Positions 6,329-6,656 of a stretch of 6,656 nt of DNA are shown here, piece after piece. The stretch covers positions 1 to 6,656 of the forward strand of contig CALGGR010000319.1 of the NCBI GenBank assembly GCA_937915755.1. The letters run 5' to 3'. The stretch is from an uncultured Fretibacterium sp. (lineage in GTDB: Bacteria; Synergistota; Synergistia; Synergistales; Aminobacteriaceae). The notes beneath the pieces were generated by a model. That model saw only the letters and a list, made by a program, of their open reading frames with translations. It made no database searches and was not told the origin of the DNA. Positions within the stretch are counted from its first letter, which is position 1; each line of letters begins with the position of its first letter. A program made the translations under genes and the position numbers.

Positions 6329-6607
6329 ATGAAAAGATTTATTTCGCTGCAGTTGCTCATAATTACTCTTGTTGAGGGAGTTTTTATGGGCACTGCTCAT
6401 TCCTCGGTTTTCAGTGATTCGGCAATAAGCTACGTGAAAGATTCTTTACTTGAACAAGACGCTAAAGAAGCCATTATCGCGACAATCAGTAACGATCTCA
6501 ACGCTAAAAGCTGGATTACTAAAATCAACAACGTAATTTATTCCCTATGTACCTTAAATGTCCCGGAGATTAAAAATCAAAAAGTCTTTGTGATAAAAAA
6601 GGAATAG
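6329..6607 (+). CDS. Small putative exported protein, 92 residues
   Basis: The ATG lies 3 bases after the upstream stop and has no good ribosome binding site, so expression would depend on translational coupling. The N-terminus MKRFISLQLLIITLV looks like a signal peptide, although a glutamate (residue 16) sits at the end of the hydrophobic stretch. A second in-frame ATG at 6386 (residue 20) has GAGGGAG (6374-6380) 5 bases before it, and would yield a 73-residue cytoplasmic form. The remainder is mixed helical (AISYVKDSLLEQDAKEAIIATISNDL split across residues 32-57; key parts YVKDSLL and AKEAIIA) and matches no family I know. Its last codons overlap an A_AAA_AAG heptamer and another open frame with an acyltransferase signature, so this gene may be complete, or the front of a frameshifted one. 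Confidence 0.5.
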   Translation: MKRFISLQLLIITLVEGVFMGTAHSSVFSDSAISYVKDSLLEQDAKEAIIATISNDLNAKSWITKINNVIYSLCTLNVPEIKNQKVFVIKKE

Positions 6608-6656
6608 AATTTATTGATATTATAAAAGGATTGGCGATAATTCTTGTAGTTATAGG
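6574..6656 (+). CDS. N-terminus of an acyltransferase-3 family membrane protein, runs off the window
   Basis: In the -1 frame relative to the 92-residue gene, bases 6601-6656 encode GIEFIDIIKGLAIILVVIG. This is the classic opening of acyltransferase-3 (O-acetylase) integral membrane enzymes, which acylate sugars of surface polysaccharides, lipids or peptidoglycan. The frame is open from 6574, after a TAA at 6571-6573. It contains no ATG, GTG or TTG before the motif; the first TTG falls inside it at 6631. Possible explanations are slippage from the upstream frame at 6595-6601, a missing A in the A-run (which would make GTG 6590 read MIKKGIEFID), or a rare ATT start at 6613 with AAAAGGA 9 bases before it. 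Only about 19 diagnostic residues are visible, and most of the gene lies outside the window. Confidence 0.65.
6595..6601 (+). other. A_AAA_AAG heptamer at a frame junction
   Basis: In the frame of the 92-residue gene the codons read ATA AAA AAG GAA TAG. This makes a canonical -1 slippery heptamer, as in dnaX, two codons before the stop. A -1 slip would continue directly into the acyltransferase motif. The downstream bases show only a weak possible stem, and the nearest SD-like sequence (CGGAG, 6564-6568) lies 26 bases upstream, farther than usual. A homopolymer indel is an equally good explanation. Confidence 0.35.

Noticed and set aside
1..6656. CRISPR array, insertion sequence or transposase, rRNA or tRNA genes
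   Set aside because: I saw no regularly spaced repeats, no transposase or integrase motifs and no conserved RNA gene sequences on either strand.

Overview
This AT-rich bacterial window has two parts. The left part (about 1-2640) is a run of small accessory genes. The right part (about 2650 to the edge) is a cassette of exported proteins read left to right. Strong AGGAGG-type ribosome binding sites, one TTG start, and signal peptides on proteins of a FlgT-N/LPP20-like type would fit a low-GC bacterium with a Gram-negative-style envelope, such as a Synergistota or Negativicutes member from a gut community. That assignment is inference with low confidence, since no rRNA, tRNA or housekeeping gene is present.

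Left part. The window opens inside a conserved hypothetical gene of a kind seen in phages and accessory regions (1-627, 5' end missing). A 237-base gap follows, holding an 18-base-arm imperfect inverted repeat (684-728). Then come an unrecognised 102-residue gene (865-1173) and, convergent with it, a 75-residue ribbon-helix-helix regulator on the minus strand (1195-1422). The regulator's start region sits in a 10-base perfect inverted repeat. A well-formed promoter (TTGACT, 17 bases, TATCAT) drives a divergent 330-residue protein (1583-2575) whose motif order resembles the uracil-DNA glycosylase superfamily. A clear intrinsic terminator (2608-2640) ends this unit.

Right part. A 177-base gap with two short inverted repeats leads to a 726-residue exported protein (2753-4933, TTG start). 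It has an N-terminal FlgT-N/LPP20-like domain, a middle region and C-terminal Sel1-like repeats. After 24 bases comes a 455-residue exported protein with two copies of a related domain (4958-6325), and after 3 bases a 92-residue probably exported protein (6329-6607). These look like one operon for an envelope or secreted assembly of unknown role.

At the right edge the -1 frame encodes the unmistakable N-terminus of an acyltransferase-3 family membrane protein. It has no ordinary start codon and joins the 92-residue frame at an A_AAA_AAG heptamer. This is the most puzzling spot in the window: it may be a frameshift site, an indel, a rare ATT start, or a broken gene.
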